A stretch of DNA of 64,000 nucleotides from Streptomyces sp. P3 (GTDB taxonomy: Bacteria > Actinomycetota > Actinomycetes > Streptomycetales > Streptomycetaceae): positions 992,001 to 1,056,000 of the forward strand of contig NZ_CP028369.1 in assembly GCF_003032475.1 (NCBI RefSeq), read 5' to 3'. The notes under the pieces were generated by a model, which searched no databases, was not told where the DNA came from, and was given only the letters and a program-made list of their open reading frames with translations. Both the position numbers and the translations under genes were made by a program. Below, piece after piece: positions 18,259 through 26,347 of the stretch; the stretch's first letter is position 1, and each line of letters starts with the position of its first letter.

Positions 18259-19340
18259 GGGGTGCGTACCTCCTCGGGGGCGGCCGGGGACTGCGTCCAG
18301 CCCGGGCCGAGTCGAAGTCTCCCCCACGCGGTGTCGTCGAGGGCGGCGAGCCGGTCGGCGTGGTCGCGGGCCGGGGGGACGGCGAGGTCGCCGGGGACGG
18401 TGAGGGCGGCGGCGGCCGTCAGATGCCCGTGCCGCAGCCGGTCGCGGGCGGGCAGCCCGCGCAGGGTGGCGGAGAGGAAACCGGCGGCGAAGGCGTCACC
18501 GGCGCCGACGGCGGCGACGACGTCGACCCGCGGGGCCGGGACGTGCAGGACGCGTTCCCCGTCGAAGAGGGTCGCCCCGTGCGCGCCCTGTTTGACGACG
18601 AGCACCTCGGGTTCGGGGATCGCGGCCCGTACGGCGTGGACGCCGTCCAGGCCCCACACCTCGGCGGCCTCGTCCTCGCCGACGAACACCAGGTCGGCGC
18701 CGCGGGCCAGTTCCCGCAGGATCCGGGGGCCGTCGCCGTCCGTCCACAGCCGGGGCCGGTGGTTGACGTCGAAGGAGACGAGCGGCCGGCCGGGCCGGGG
18801 GGCGGTCAGTTCGCGCAGCAGGTGGAGGCAGTCCGCGGAGAGGGCCGCGGTGATCCCGGTGAGGTGCAGGACCCGGCCGGCCCGTACGGCGTCGAGGCCC
18901 ACGGTGTCGACGGACATCGCGCAGGCGGCGGACCCGGCCCGGTAGTAGGCGACCTCGTGGGCGTCGCCTGACCGGTCTCCGGCGGTGCGGAAGTAGACGC
19001 CGGTCGGACGGTGCGGGTCGCGTCGCACGCGGCTGACGTCGACGCCGTAGGAGCCGATGGTCCCGACGAGGTGGTCGCCGAAGCCGTCCGCCCCGACCCG
19101 GCCGACCCAGCGGGCCGTGTGGCCGGCCGCCGCCAGTGCGCAGACCACGTTGGACTCCGCGCCTCCGACGCCCCGGTCGAAGGAGGGCACGTCGGCGAGG
19201 CGACCGGGGCGGGAGGGCCGGAGGGCGATCATGGACTCGCCGAGCGCGACGACGTCCACGATGTCCACGGCCCGCGAGGCCTCGCAGGCGTCGGACGCGC
19301 CGGGGGCGTCGGGGGCGTTGCGGGGTCCGGTGGCGGTCAC
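18255..19340 (-). CDS. PfkB-family sugar kinase, KDG kinase-like
   Basis: A ribokinase-fold kinase of about 361 residues. Signatures are the sugar-binding start GGAESNVVCALAAAGH, the KdgK-like motif FDVNHRPRLW, and the catalytic loop VGAGDAFAAGFLSATL with its Asp base. It probably phosphorylates a keto sugar acid or related carbohydrate, but the substrate cannot be read from sequence. The GTG start at 19340 is a choice. A later GTG, before DIVDVVALGES, is also possible. It leads the kinase-IclR-RidA operon. Its link to amino-acid catabolism is unclear. Confidence 0.88.
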   Translation of the reverse strand: MTATGPRNAPDAPGASDACEASRAVDIVDVVALGESMIALRPSRPGRLADVPSFDRGVGGAESNVVCALAAAGHTARWVGRVGADGFGDHLVGTIGSYGVDVSRVRRDPHRPTGVYFRTAGDRSGDAHEVAYYRAGSAACAMSVDTVGLDAVRAGRVLHLTGITAALSADCLHLLRELTAPRPGRPLVSFDVNHRPRLWTDGDGPRILRELARGADLVFVGEDEAAEVWGLDGVHAVRAAIPEPEVLVVKQGAHGATLFDGERVLHVPAPRVDVVAAVGAGDAFAAGFLSATLRGLPARDRLRHGHLTAAAALTVPGDLAVPPARDHADRLAALDDTAWGRLRLGPGWTQSPAAPEEVRTP

Positions 19341-19424
19341 GATCGTCGTGGCTCCCGTGCTGGTGAGAGGCGGCGGATCCGTTGACCCCGCGTCGGCGGC
19401 GATGTTAGACAGCGGTCGGCGACA

Positions 19425-19452
19425 TACGCAATGGACGTTGCAGCTTACGCAA
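19425..19452. promoter_or_regulatory. Probable IclR operator in a divergent promoter region
   Basis: Two direct copies of TACGCAA (19425-19431 and 19446-19452) lie 21 bp apart, about two helical turns. A central TTGC (19438-19441) makes overlapping inverted repeats with each of them. IclR proteins often bind such GCAA/TTGC half sites. The site lies 23 bp before the plus-strand deaminase gene and could control both directions. Confidence 0.5.
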
Positions 19453-19474
19453 CGCTCCTGATCAGGGAGGTTCC

Positions 19475-20749
19475 ATGAGTACCGAGGAGTTCGCGGCACT
19501 CGCCCGACTGGCCGAGGAGCGTGTCGACCACCGCTTCAAGGGCCTCCCGCCGGACGCCGACGGCCTCACCGTCGGCGAGCTGGCCGCCCAGCGCCGCAAC
19601 CTCTTCACCGGCGGCTTCTCCACCCCCGTGCTGGCGCTCTCCGCCGAACGCCTCGAGCACAACCTCGCGCTCATGGAGACGTACGCGACCCGGCACGGTC
19701 TCGCCTTCGCGCCGCACGGCAAGACCTCCATGGCCCCGCAGCTCTTCAGGCGCCAGCTCGACCGCGGCGCCTGGGGCATCACCCTCGCGGTCCCGCACCA
19801 GGTGCGGGTGGCGCGGGCGTACGGCGTCCGGCGGATCTTCCTCGCCAACGAAGTGGTGGACCCGGCGGCCCTGCGCTGGATGTCCGCCGAACTCGACGCC
19901 GACCCCGGGTTCCGCCTGGTCTGTTACGTCGACTCCGTGCGCGGTGTCCAACTGATGGACGCGGCCCTGCGCGGCGCCGCCCGTCCCCTCGACGTCGTGG
20001 TCGAGCTGTCCGCCGGTGACGGCGCGCGCACCGGCGTGCGCACGCGGGAGGAGGGCGCGGCGGTCGCGGACGCGGTGGCGGCCGTCCCGACGCTGCGGCT
20101 GGTCGGGGTCGCGGGCTACGAGGGCGAGGTGCCGGGGGCCGACCCGGAGCGGGTGCACGCCTGGCTGCGCCGGCTGGTCGCCCTGGCCGCCGGCTTCGAC
20201 GGGGCGGGGCGGTTCGCGGGCGTCGAGGAGATCGTCGTCAGCGCCGGCGGCAGCGCCTGGTTCGACACGGTCGCCGACGTCTTCGCCGCGGTCCCCGAAC
20301 TCTCCCTCCCCGTGCTGAAGTTGCTGCGCTCGGGGGCGTACGTCTCGCACGACGACGGGCACTACCGCAAGCTCACGCCGTTCAACCGGGTCCCCGGGGA
20401 GGGCGCGCTGCGGCCCGCGTTCCGGCTGTGGACCCAGGTCGTCTCCCGCCCCTCCCCCGACCAGGCGTTCGTCAACGCGGGCAAGCGCGACGCCGCCTAC
20501 GACCTCGACCTGCCCTTCGCCCAGGTGATCCGCCGTGACGGCCGTGAACGCCCCGCGACCGGCGTGTCGCTGACCGCCCTGTCCGACCAGCACGCCTGGC
20601 TGCGCACGACGGACGAGGCGGACCTCGAGGTCGGCGACTGGGTGGGCCTCGGCCTGTCCCACCCGTGCACGTCCTTCGACAAGTGGCCGCTGATCCCGCT
20701 GGCCGAGGCGGACGGCACGGTGATCGACTACATCCGCACGTACTTCTGA
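19475..20749 (+). CDS. D-serine dehydratase-like amino acid deaminase
   Basis: A 424-residue PLP enzyme of the alanine racemase fold (fold type III) with a D-serine dehydratase-like C-terminal domain. K83 in APHGKTSMAP is the expected Schiff-base lysine. H396 and C398 in LSHPCTSFDKW match the metal ligands of D-threonine aldolase and eukaryote-type D-serine dehydratase. It would release ammonia from D-amino acids through an imine. GGGAGG precedes the ATG. The D-aminoacylase gene follows after 22 bp. Confidence 0.9.
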   Translation: MSTEEFAALARLAEERVDHRFKGLPPDADGLTVGELAAQRRNLFTGGFSTPVLALSAERLEHNLALMETYATRHGLAFAPHGKTSMAPQLFRRQLDRGAWGITLAVPHQVRVARAYGVRRIFLANEVVDPAALRWMSAELDADPGFRLVCYVDSVRGVQLMDAALRGAARPLDVVVELSAGDGARTGVRTREEGAAVADAVAAVPTLRLVGVAGYEGEVPGADPERVHAWLRRLVALAAGFDGAGRFAGVEEIVVSAGGSAWFDTVADVFAAVPELSLPVLKLLRSGAYVSHDDGHYRKLTPFNRVPGEGALRPAFRLWTQVVSRPSPDQAFVNAGKRDAAYDLDLPFAQVIRRDGRERPATGVSLTALSDQHAWLRTTDEADLEVGDWVGLGLSHPCTSFDKWPLIPLAEADGTVIDYIRTYF

Positions 20750-20771
20750 CCCGTCCGAGCGGAGGCCGACC

Positions 20772-22397
20772 ATGGAAGAACTCGTCATCCGGGACGCCGA
20801 CGTCGTCGACGGCACGGGCGCGGACTCCTACCGCGCGGACGTGGTGATCGACGCCGGCAGGATCGTCCGAATCGTCAAGGAGGCGGCGGCCGCGGGCTGT
20901 CAGCGTCCGAGAGCCGTGCGGAAGCTGGACGCGGAGGGGCTGGTCCTCTCCCCCGGTTTCATCGACATGCACGCCCACAGCGACCTGGCGCTGCTGCGCG
21001 ACCCGGACCACAGCGCGAAGGCGGCGCAGGGCGTGACGCTCGAGGTCCTGGGCCAGGACGGTCTGTCGTACGCCCCGGTCGACGACCGCACCCTCGAAGA
21101 GGTGCGCCGCGCCATCACCGGCTGGAACGGTCCCGGCGACGACGTCGACTTCGACTGGCGCTCGGTGGGCGAGTACCTGGACCGGCTGGACCGCGGTGTC
21201 GACGGACGGGGCATCGCCGTGAACGCGGCGTACCTCGTCCCGCAGGGCACGGTCCGGGCCCTCGTCGTCGGCTGGGAGGACCGCCCCGCCACGCCGCGGG
21301 AGCTGGACCGGATGCGGCGGCTGGTGGCGGAGGGCCTGGAGCAGGGTGCCGTCGGCCTGTCGTCCGGGCTGACGTACACGCCCGGGATGTACGCCGGGAA
21401 CGCCGAACTGGAGGAGCTGTGCCGGGTGGTGGCGCGGTACGGCGGCTACTACTGCCCCCACCACCGCAGTTACGGCGCCGGTGCGCTGGAGGCGTACGCG
21501 GAGATGGTGGAGCTGGCCGGGAAGGCCGGCTGCGGCCTGCATCTGGCGCACGCCACCATGAACTTCGGCGTGAACGAGGGGCGCGCGCCCGAGCTGCTGG
21601 CCCTGCTGGACGAGGCGCTCGACGCGGGCGCCGACATCACCCTCGACACCTATCCCTACACCCCCGGCTGCACCACGCTCGCGGCCCTGCTGCCCAGTTG
21701 GGCGAGTGAGGGCGGCCCTTCGGAGGTCCTGCGCCGGCTCGCGGACGACGAGAGCGCCGAACGCATCCGCCACGATCTCGAGGTGAGGGGCGCGGACGGC
21801 TGCCACGGGGTGCCGGTGGACTGGGAGACGATCGAGATCTCCGGCGTGACCGACCCGGCGCTGGGCGACTTCGTGGGCCGCACGATCGGCGCGTCGGCCG
21901 CGCGTCTGGGCGAGGCTCCGTGGGCGACGGCGCGCCGGCTGCTGGTCGAGGACGGACTCGGCCCGACGATCCTGCAGCACGTGGGCCACGAGGAGAACGT
22001 CCGCGCGATCATGCGCCATCGTGTCCACACGGGCGGCTCGGACGGCGTCCTGACCGGCGCCCGGCCGCACCCGCGCGCCTACGGCACGTTCCCGCGCTAT
22101 CTCGGCCACTACGTGCGCGAGTCGGGGCTCCTCACCCTGGAGGAGTGCGTCGCCCACCTGACCGGCCGTCCGGCGGCCCGGCTGCGCCTGCCGGACCGGG
22201 GCGTGATCCGTGAGGGCCACCGCGCCGACCTGGTGCTCTTCGACCCGGCGACGGTGGCGGCGGGCTCGACGTACGAGTCCCCGCGCACCCTGCCCACGGG
22301 CATCCCGCACGTCCTGGTCGACGGCCGGTTCGTCATCGAGGACGGCCGGCGCACGGACGTGCTGGCGGGGCGGGCGGTCCGTCGCGGTCCCACGTGA
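20772..22397 (+). CDS. N-acyl-D-amino-acid deacylase (D-aminoacylase)
   Basis: A 541-residue zinc amidohydrolase that removes acyl groups from N-acyl-D-amino acids. The metal-binding motif FIDMHAHSDLALL lies near residue 65. Further conserved histidines are in PHHRSYGAGALEAYAEM and LHLAHATMN, and a late active-site region is TGGSDGVL. Beta-sandwich segments flank the barrel at both ends. It forms one transcription unit with the deaminase: the acyl group is removed first, and the free D-amino acid is then deaminated. Confidence 0.93.
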   Translation: MEELVIRDADVVDGTGADSYRADVVIDAGRIVRIVKEAAAAGCQRPRAVRKLDAEGLVLSPGFIDMHAHSDLALLRDPDHSAKAAQGVTLEVLGQDGLSYAPVDDRTLEEVRRAITGWNGPGDDVDFDWRSVGEYLDRLDRGVDGRGIAVNAAYLVPQGTVRALVVGWEDRPATPRELDRMRRLVAEGLEQGAVGLSSGLTYTPGMYAGNAELEELCRVVARYGGYYCPHHRSYGAGALEAYAEMVELAGKAGCGLHLAHATMNFGVNEGRAPELLALLDEALDAGADITLDTYPYTPGCTTLAALLPSWASEGGPSEVLRRLADDESAERIRHDLEVRGADGCHGVPVDWETIEISGVTDPALGDFVGRTIGASAARLGEAPWATARRLLVEDGLGPTILQHVGHEENVRAIMRHRVHTGGSDGVLTGARPHPRAYGTFPRYLGHYVRESGLLTLEECVAHLTGRPAARLRLPDRGVIREGHRADLVLFDPATVAAGSTYESPRTLPTGIPHVLVDGRFVIEDGRRTDVLAGRAVRRGPT

Positions 22398-22422
22398 CGG
22401 AACGCCCCGCCGCCCTGCTCGA

Positions 22423-22444
22423 GGGGCTGTCGGCGGACAGCCCC
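22423..22444. terminator. Bidirectional stem-loop terminator
   Basis: GGGGCTGTC and GACAGCCCC form a perfect 9-bp stem with a 4-nt loop, between two convergent genes. The right arm touches the stop codon of the protease gene. Confidence 0.75.
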
Positions 22445-23337
22445 TACGGCTTGGGCAGGGTGCACCCGCTCTTGTTCAGGTTGATCTGGTTGCCGGTCGT
22501 GAAGCAGGCCGGGATCTGGTAGATCTCCTGGGCGTAGTTGATGCCCTTGCGGACGGTGACGTTGCCGTTGGCGTCGACCTCACAGGGGTTGTTCTCGGTG
22601 CAGCGCTGGCCGTCCTCGTTGCCGGTGTTGTTGACGGCGACGACCTTGCCGGTGGCCTGGTCGATCACCGGCGAGCCGGAGGTGCCGCCGATGGTCTGGC
22701 AGGCGGAGGTGTAACGGACCGAGTCCTTCCAGGTCCAGTCGCCCTCCTTCATCCGGTAGACGAACCCGTCGATGTTGCAGCTGTAGAGCCGCTTCCAGTA
22801 GCCGGACGCCACGGTGATGGCGGTGCCGGCGACCGGGTGCGTGTCCTGCACGGTCAGCGCCGAGATCCCGTACGAGTTCTTGATCGACGCGTAGGTGCTG
22901 GTGAGCTGGTAGATCGAGACGTCGGTGTCGGTCATCGTCCCGTAGGCGAGCTTGCTGGCGCGCAGGGTCGCGACCCGGGTGCCGGCGGAGTTGAGCAGGC
23001 CGAAGGTGCGGCTGGAGGCCTGGTTGACGAGCACCTCGCCGGGCTCCGGGAACCCGGTCGACAGGCAGTGGCCGTTGGAGAGCACCAGCGCCGGGTCGGT
23101 GTCCAGGGAGCCGGGGAAGCGGACGACCGAGCCGGAGCAGTTGCTGAGCGCGACGGTCCCGGCGAGGTTGACGGCCCGCAGCGTCGGCGCGGCGGCCCTG
23201 GTCTCCGCCTTGGCCACGGGCGTCGCGCTCACGGCGGCGGCGGCCGGCTTCGCGCTCACCGGCGCGGCGACCGCGGGCGCCGCGCCCGCCCCGGCGATGG
23301 CCAGGGCGAAGACGGCGGCGACGAGAGGCTTTCTCAT
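22444..23337 (-). CDS. Secreted trypsin-like serine peptidase
   Basis: A 297-residue S1-type protease. The Sec signal peptide (about 1-25) ends at AVAAP. A short Ala/Lys-rich propeptide follows. The catalytic triad is H90 (SNGHCLS), D139 (TDTDVSIY) and S220 (IGGTSGSPV). Several Cys residues could form disulphides. Closest in style to glutamyl endopeptidase-like secreted proteases of Streptomyces. Monocistronic, with a strong terminator at its 3' end. Confidence 0.9.
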   Translation of the reverse strand: MRKPLVAAVFALAIAGAGAAPAVAAPVSAKPAAAAVSATPVAKAETRAAAPTLRAVNLAGTVALSNCSGSVVRFPGSLDTDPALVLSNGHCLSTGFPEPGEVLVNQASSRTFGLLNSAGTRVATLRASKLAYGTMTDTDVSIYQLTSTYASIKNSYGISALTVQDTHPVAGTAITVASGYWKRLYSCNIDGFVYRMKEGDWTWKDSVRYTSACQTIGGTSGSPVIDQATGKVVAVNNTGNEDGQRCTENNPCEVDANGNVTVRKGINYAQEIYQIPACFTTGNQINLNKSGCTLPKP

Positions 23338-23507
23338 GTGGGGGGTCCCCTCTCATGACAAGGCGACCGGAGATCTTCCGGCCGCCACTGATTTGTCATG
23401 CGCATTGTTGGTGCCGAGGGGGCGGAGGACAAGGGGCGCTTTTCGGCCGCGGGGCCTCGTCGGACGGCGGCGAGGGGCTCAGGAAGCGTCCTCGCCCACG
23501 CTCTCGC

Positions 23508-24155
23508 CTACCTTCCGCCTTTTCGCAGCCCGCGCCCCTTCCCGGCGTTGCTCCTCCCGGGCTCGGACGTCGCGGCGGAGGGCTCGTCACCCACCACCTG
23601 GCCGACGCCGGTTCCGGCACCGGTTCCCGCACCGGCAGACGACCCGGCCGACGGCGTCCTCGACGGCGTGACGCCCGGGGACGGCGTCGCACCGGCCGAG
23701 GCGGACGGAGTCGGCCGCGCGGGCTCGGCCGGGCCGCTCGCCGAGTCGGCCGGCCCGGCCGGGGAGCTCACCGCGCCGTCCGACGCCGAGCGTGTGCCCC
23801 CCTGCCTGCGCTGCTGGTCACCGCCCGGATCCCCGGCGAAGGACAGCCCCGCGACCACCGCGGCCAGCGCCACCGTGCCGACCGCCCCGGCGGCGGTCAG
23901 CACCCGCCGCTCGCGCCACCCGCCCGCCCGGCGGGCGGCACGCCGGCGGTCCGCCCGGCCGCCCTCCGGGCCCTCGGCCGGGGACCCGGCAAGGGGGACC
24001 CGAGGCAGCTCGGTCGTCTCGTCGTAGGCGTTCTCCCACCCGTGCGCGGCCGCCGGATCGGCGTACCGCTCGTACGAGGGCTGATCGATCTCGGCGTACG
24101 GGTGGTACACGATCGGCCGCACCGGGGGCACGCCATTCTCACCTGGCCTGGACAT
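23508..24155 (-). CDS. Hypothetical single-pass membrane protein
   Basis: A 215-residue protein. A cytoplasmic head of about 80 residues, with Tyr and acidic residues (YHPYAEIDQPSYERY), is followed by one transmembrane helix (about 85-107, VLTAAGAVGTVALAAVVAGL). The exterior tail is low complexity, rich in Ser, Pro, Ala, Thr and Gly. This looks like a wall-spanning anchor protein. It is divergent from the aminotransferase gene. No homologous family is recognised. Confidence 0.7.
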   Translation of the reverse strand: MSRPGENGVPPVRPIVYHPYAEIDQPSYERYADPAAAHGWENAYDETTELPRVPLAGSPAEGPEGGRADRRRAARRAGGWRERRVLTAAGAVGTVALAAVVAGLSFAGDPGGDQQRRQGGTRSASDGAVSSPAGPADSASGPAEPARPTPSASAGATPSPGVTPSRTPSAGSSAGAGTGAGTGVGQVVGDEPSAATSEPGRSNAGKGRGLRKGGR

Positions 24156-24280
24156 GGCCGTGCATTCTAGGGACCTGTGCGCCCGACGGGACAGCTACCG
24201 TCGATAACCGTCCAAACCACCCTTCTCGCGTGGCGGAAAACACGCCCCACGGAGCGTTACCGGGCCGTAAGCTCCCAGAC

Positions 24281-25492
24281 ATGCAGGTGATCCAGTCGAC
24301 CAAGCTCGCCAACGTCTGTTACGAGATCCGGGGCCCGGTTCTCGAGGAGGCGATGCGGCTGGAAGCGGCCGGTCACCGCATCCTCAAGCTGAACACCGGC
24401 AACCCGGCCGCCTTCGGCTTCGAGGCCCCGCCGGAGATCCTGGAGGACATCCTCCGCAACGTCTCCACGGCGCACGGTTACGGCGACGCCAAGGGACTGC
24501 TGGCGGCGCGCCGGGCCGTCGTGATGCACAACCAGACGCTCGGCATCGAGACGGACGTCGAGCACGTCTTCATCGGCAACGGCGTCTCCGAGCTGATCGT
24601 CATGGCGATGCAGGGCCTGCTGGACGACGGCGACGAGGTACTGGTCCCGGCCCCGGACTACCCGCTGTGGACCGCCGCCGTCTCGCTCTCCGGCGGCACC
24701 GCCGTGCACTACCGCTGCGACGAGCAGGCGGACTGGATGCCGGACCTCGCCGACATCGAGCGCAAGGTGACCGACCGCACCAAGGCACTCGTCATCATCA
24801 ACCCGAACAACCCGACCGGGGCCGTCTACGAGGAGGCGATGATCCGGGGGCTCACGGACATCGCGCGCCGCCACAACCTGCTGATCTGCTCGGACGAGAT
24901 CTACGACAAGATCCTCTACGACGGCGCCACGCACACCCCGACCGCCAAGATCGCCCCCGACCTGCTCACCCTCACCTTCAACGGAATGTCGAAGGCGTAC
25001 CGGGTGGCCGGCTACCGGGTCGGCTGGATGTCGATCTCCGGCCCGCGCGCGCACGCCGACTCCTACATCGAGGGCCTGACGATCCTGGCGAACATGCGCC
25101 TGTGCGCGAACATGCCGGGACAGCACGGGGTGGTGGCCGCCCTGAGCGGACGCCAGACGATCGACGACCTGGTGCTGCCGGGCGGACGGCTCAAGGAGCA
25201 GGTGGACACGGCGTACGAGCTGCTGACGCAGATCCCGGGCGTCACCTGCGTACGGCCGAAGGGGGCGCTGTATCTCTTCCCGCGCCTCGACCCCGCGGTC
25301 TTCAAGATCAGGGACGACCGGCAGATGGTCCTCGACCTGCTGCGCCGGGAGAAGATCATGGTGGTCCAGGGGACCGGCTTCAACTGGCCGGAGCCGGACC
25401 ACTTCCGGGTCGTCACCCTGCCGACGGCGACGGATCTACGGGACGCCATGGGCCGGATCGCCCGCTTCCTGGACGGCTACAGCCAGACTTAA
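24281..25492 (+). CDS. PLP-dependent aminotransferase, alanine transaminase-like (AlaA type)
   Basis: A 403-residue class I/II aminotransferase. NPNNPTG is at about 174-180, SDEIYDKILYDG at about 204-215, and the PLP lysine is K238 in NGMSKAYRVAGYRVGW. The overall pattern, including the N-terminal IRGPVLEEAMRLEAAGHRIL, is that of AlaA/AlaT enzymes that make alanine from pyruvate and glutamate. Start at ATG 24281, as the open frame upstream of it has no coding character. Single gene. Confidence 0.92.
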   Translation: MQVIQSTKLANVCYEIRGPVLEEAMRLEAAGHRILKLNTGNPAAFGFEAPPEILEDILRNVSTAHGYGDAKGLLAARRAVVMHNQTLGIETDVEHVFIGNGVSELIVMAMQGLLDDGDEVLVPAPDYPLWTAAVSLSGGTAVHYRCDEQADWMPDLADIERKVTDRTKALVIINPNNPTGAVYEEAMIRGLTDIARRHNLLICSDEIYDKILYDGATHTPTAKIAPDLLTLTFNGMSKAYRVAGYRVGWMSISGPRAHADSYIEGLTILANMRLCANMPGQHGVVAALSGRQTIDDLVLPGGRLKEQVDTAYELLTQIPGVTCVRPKGALYLFPRLDPAVFKIRDDRQMVLDLLRREKIMVVQGTGFNWPEPDHFRVVTLPTATDLRDAMGRIARFLDGYSQT

Positions 25493-25523
25493 ACATCATC
25501 CGGGCAACGACTTCCCCAACCCC

Positions 25524-25552
25524 TCAACTTTAGACGAAATCCAAGCTAGGAT
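25524..25552 (+). promoter_or_regulatory. Possible sigma-70-type promoter
   Basis: TCAACT and TAGGAT are separated by 17 bp in an AT-richer stretch, 31 bp before the ATG of the next gene. The -35 box is a weak match. Confidence 0.3.
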
Positions 25553-25582
25553 GGTTTCCTGACAGCACGGGAGGCCATCCTC

Positions 25583-26026
25583 ATGTACGAGCCGATCCAC
25601 ACAGCTTCTTCCCGTAGGTCCGTCCACACCGCGATGGCCGGCACGCCCTCGGACTTCCCCCACCGTTCCCGCGAGGAGGAGCTGGACATCCAGCTCGCAG
25701 GTCACCTCGCGGCGCTGCTCGCCGTCACCGACGAGCTGCGCGCCACCGCGCCGTCCGCGGAGCTGGACGCCGCGGCCACCCGGCTCGCACAGCAGGTGAC
25801 CCGGCTGCGCGGCGCGCGGGCGCAGGTCCGCTCCGACCTCGCCGCCCACGCGCCGGCCGCGCCGCACCTCGCGGCACTGCACGACCGGGCCCACGCCCTG
25901 GCGGGCCGGGCCCTCCTCGTCGCCGCGTCCCGGGCGGACACCGCCGTGGCGATCCTGGCGGCCCAGCGCATGGACGCGCACGCCGCCGGCCAGGCCGAGC
26001 AGCAGGAACTGAGCGCCGCCGGCTGA
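25583..26026 (+). CDS. Conserved hypothetical protein, helical
   Basis: A 147-residue protein, mostly Ala-rich amphipathic helix from residue 30 onward (ELDIQLAGHLAALLAVTDEL, LDAAATRLAQQVTRLRGARA), likely a small helical bundle. No signal peptide or membrane segment. The ATG follows GGGAGG. The promoter-like stretch just upstream is AT-rich for this genome, and a terminator-like hairpin follows, so it is probably monocistronic. No function is recognised. Confidence 0.75.
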   Translation: MYEPIHTASSRRSVHTAMAGTPSDFPHRSREEELDIQLAGHLAALLAVTDELRATAPSAELDAAATRLAQQVTRLRGARAQVRSDLAAHAPAAPHLAALHDRAHALAGRALLVAASRADTAVAILAAQRMDAHAAGQAEQQELSAAG

Positions 26027-26034
26027 CCCCCTCC

Positions 26035-26051
26035 CCGGGGGACTCCCCCGG
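26035..26051 (+). terminator. Short stem-loop after the helical protein gene
   Basis: CCGGGGG and CCCCCGG form a 7-bp stem with a 3-nt loop, 8 bp after the stop. The remaining gap to 26347 has no ORF that I can support. It should contain the promoter of the glycosyltransferase fusion. Confidence 0.45.
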
Positions 26052-26347
26052 CGGGGACCTCGAACGGCCCCGGTCCGCGTGCACCCGCAGCGACGCGCGG
26101 ACCGGGCGCCATCACCGCGTCACGTCCACGCGGCCGGCGGCGCCGGCGCCGCCTCTCACGACGTCCGCCCGCGGTCCGCCCATTCGGGTGATCTGTACAC
26201 CACAAGTGCCTGCCGGACGGTGGCGTTCTCCCGACCGGCTCGTAACGTCGGCGCACATGACGGTGGTCGACTCCGGCACGTCGGCACGCCCGCGATCCGC
26301 TCGAAGTCGGCCTCCCGACGACCATCGAGCCGAGCAGGGAGCACCAG

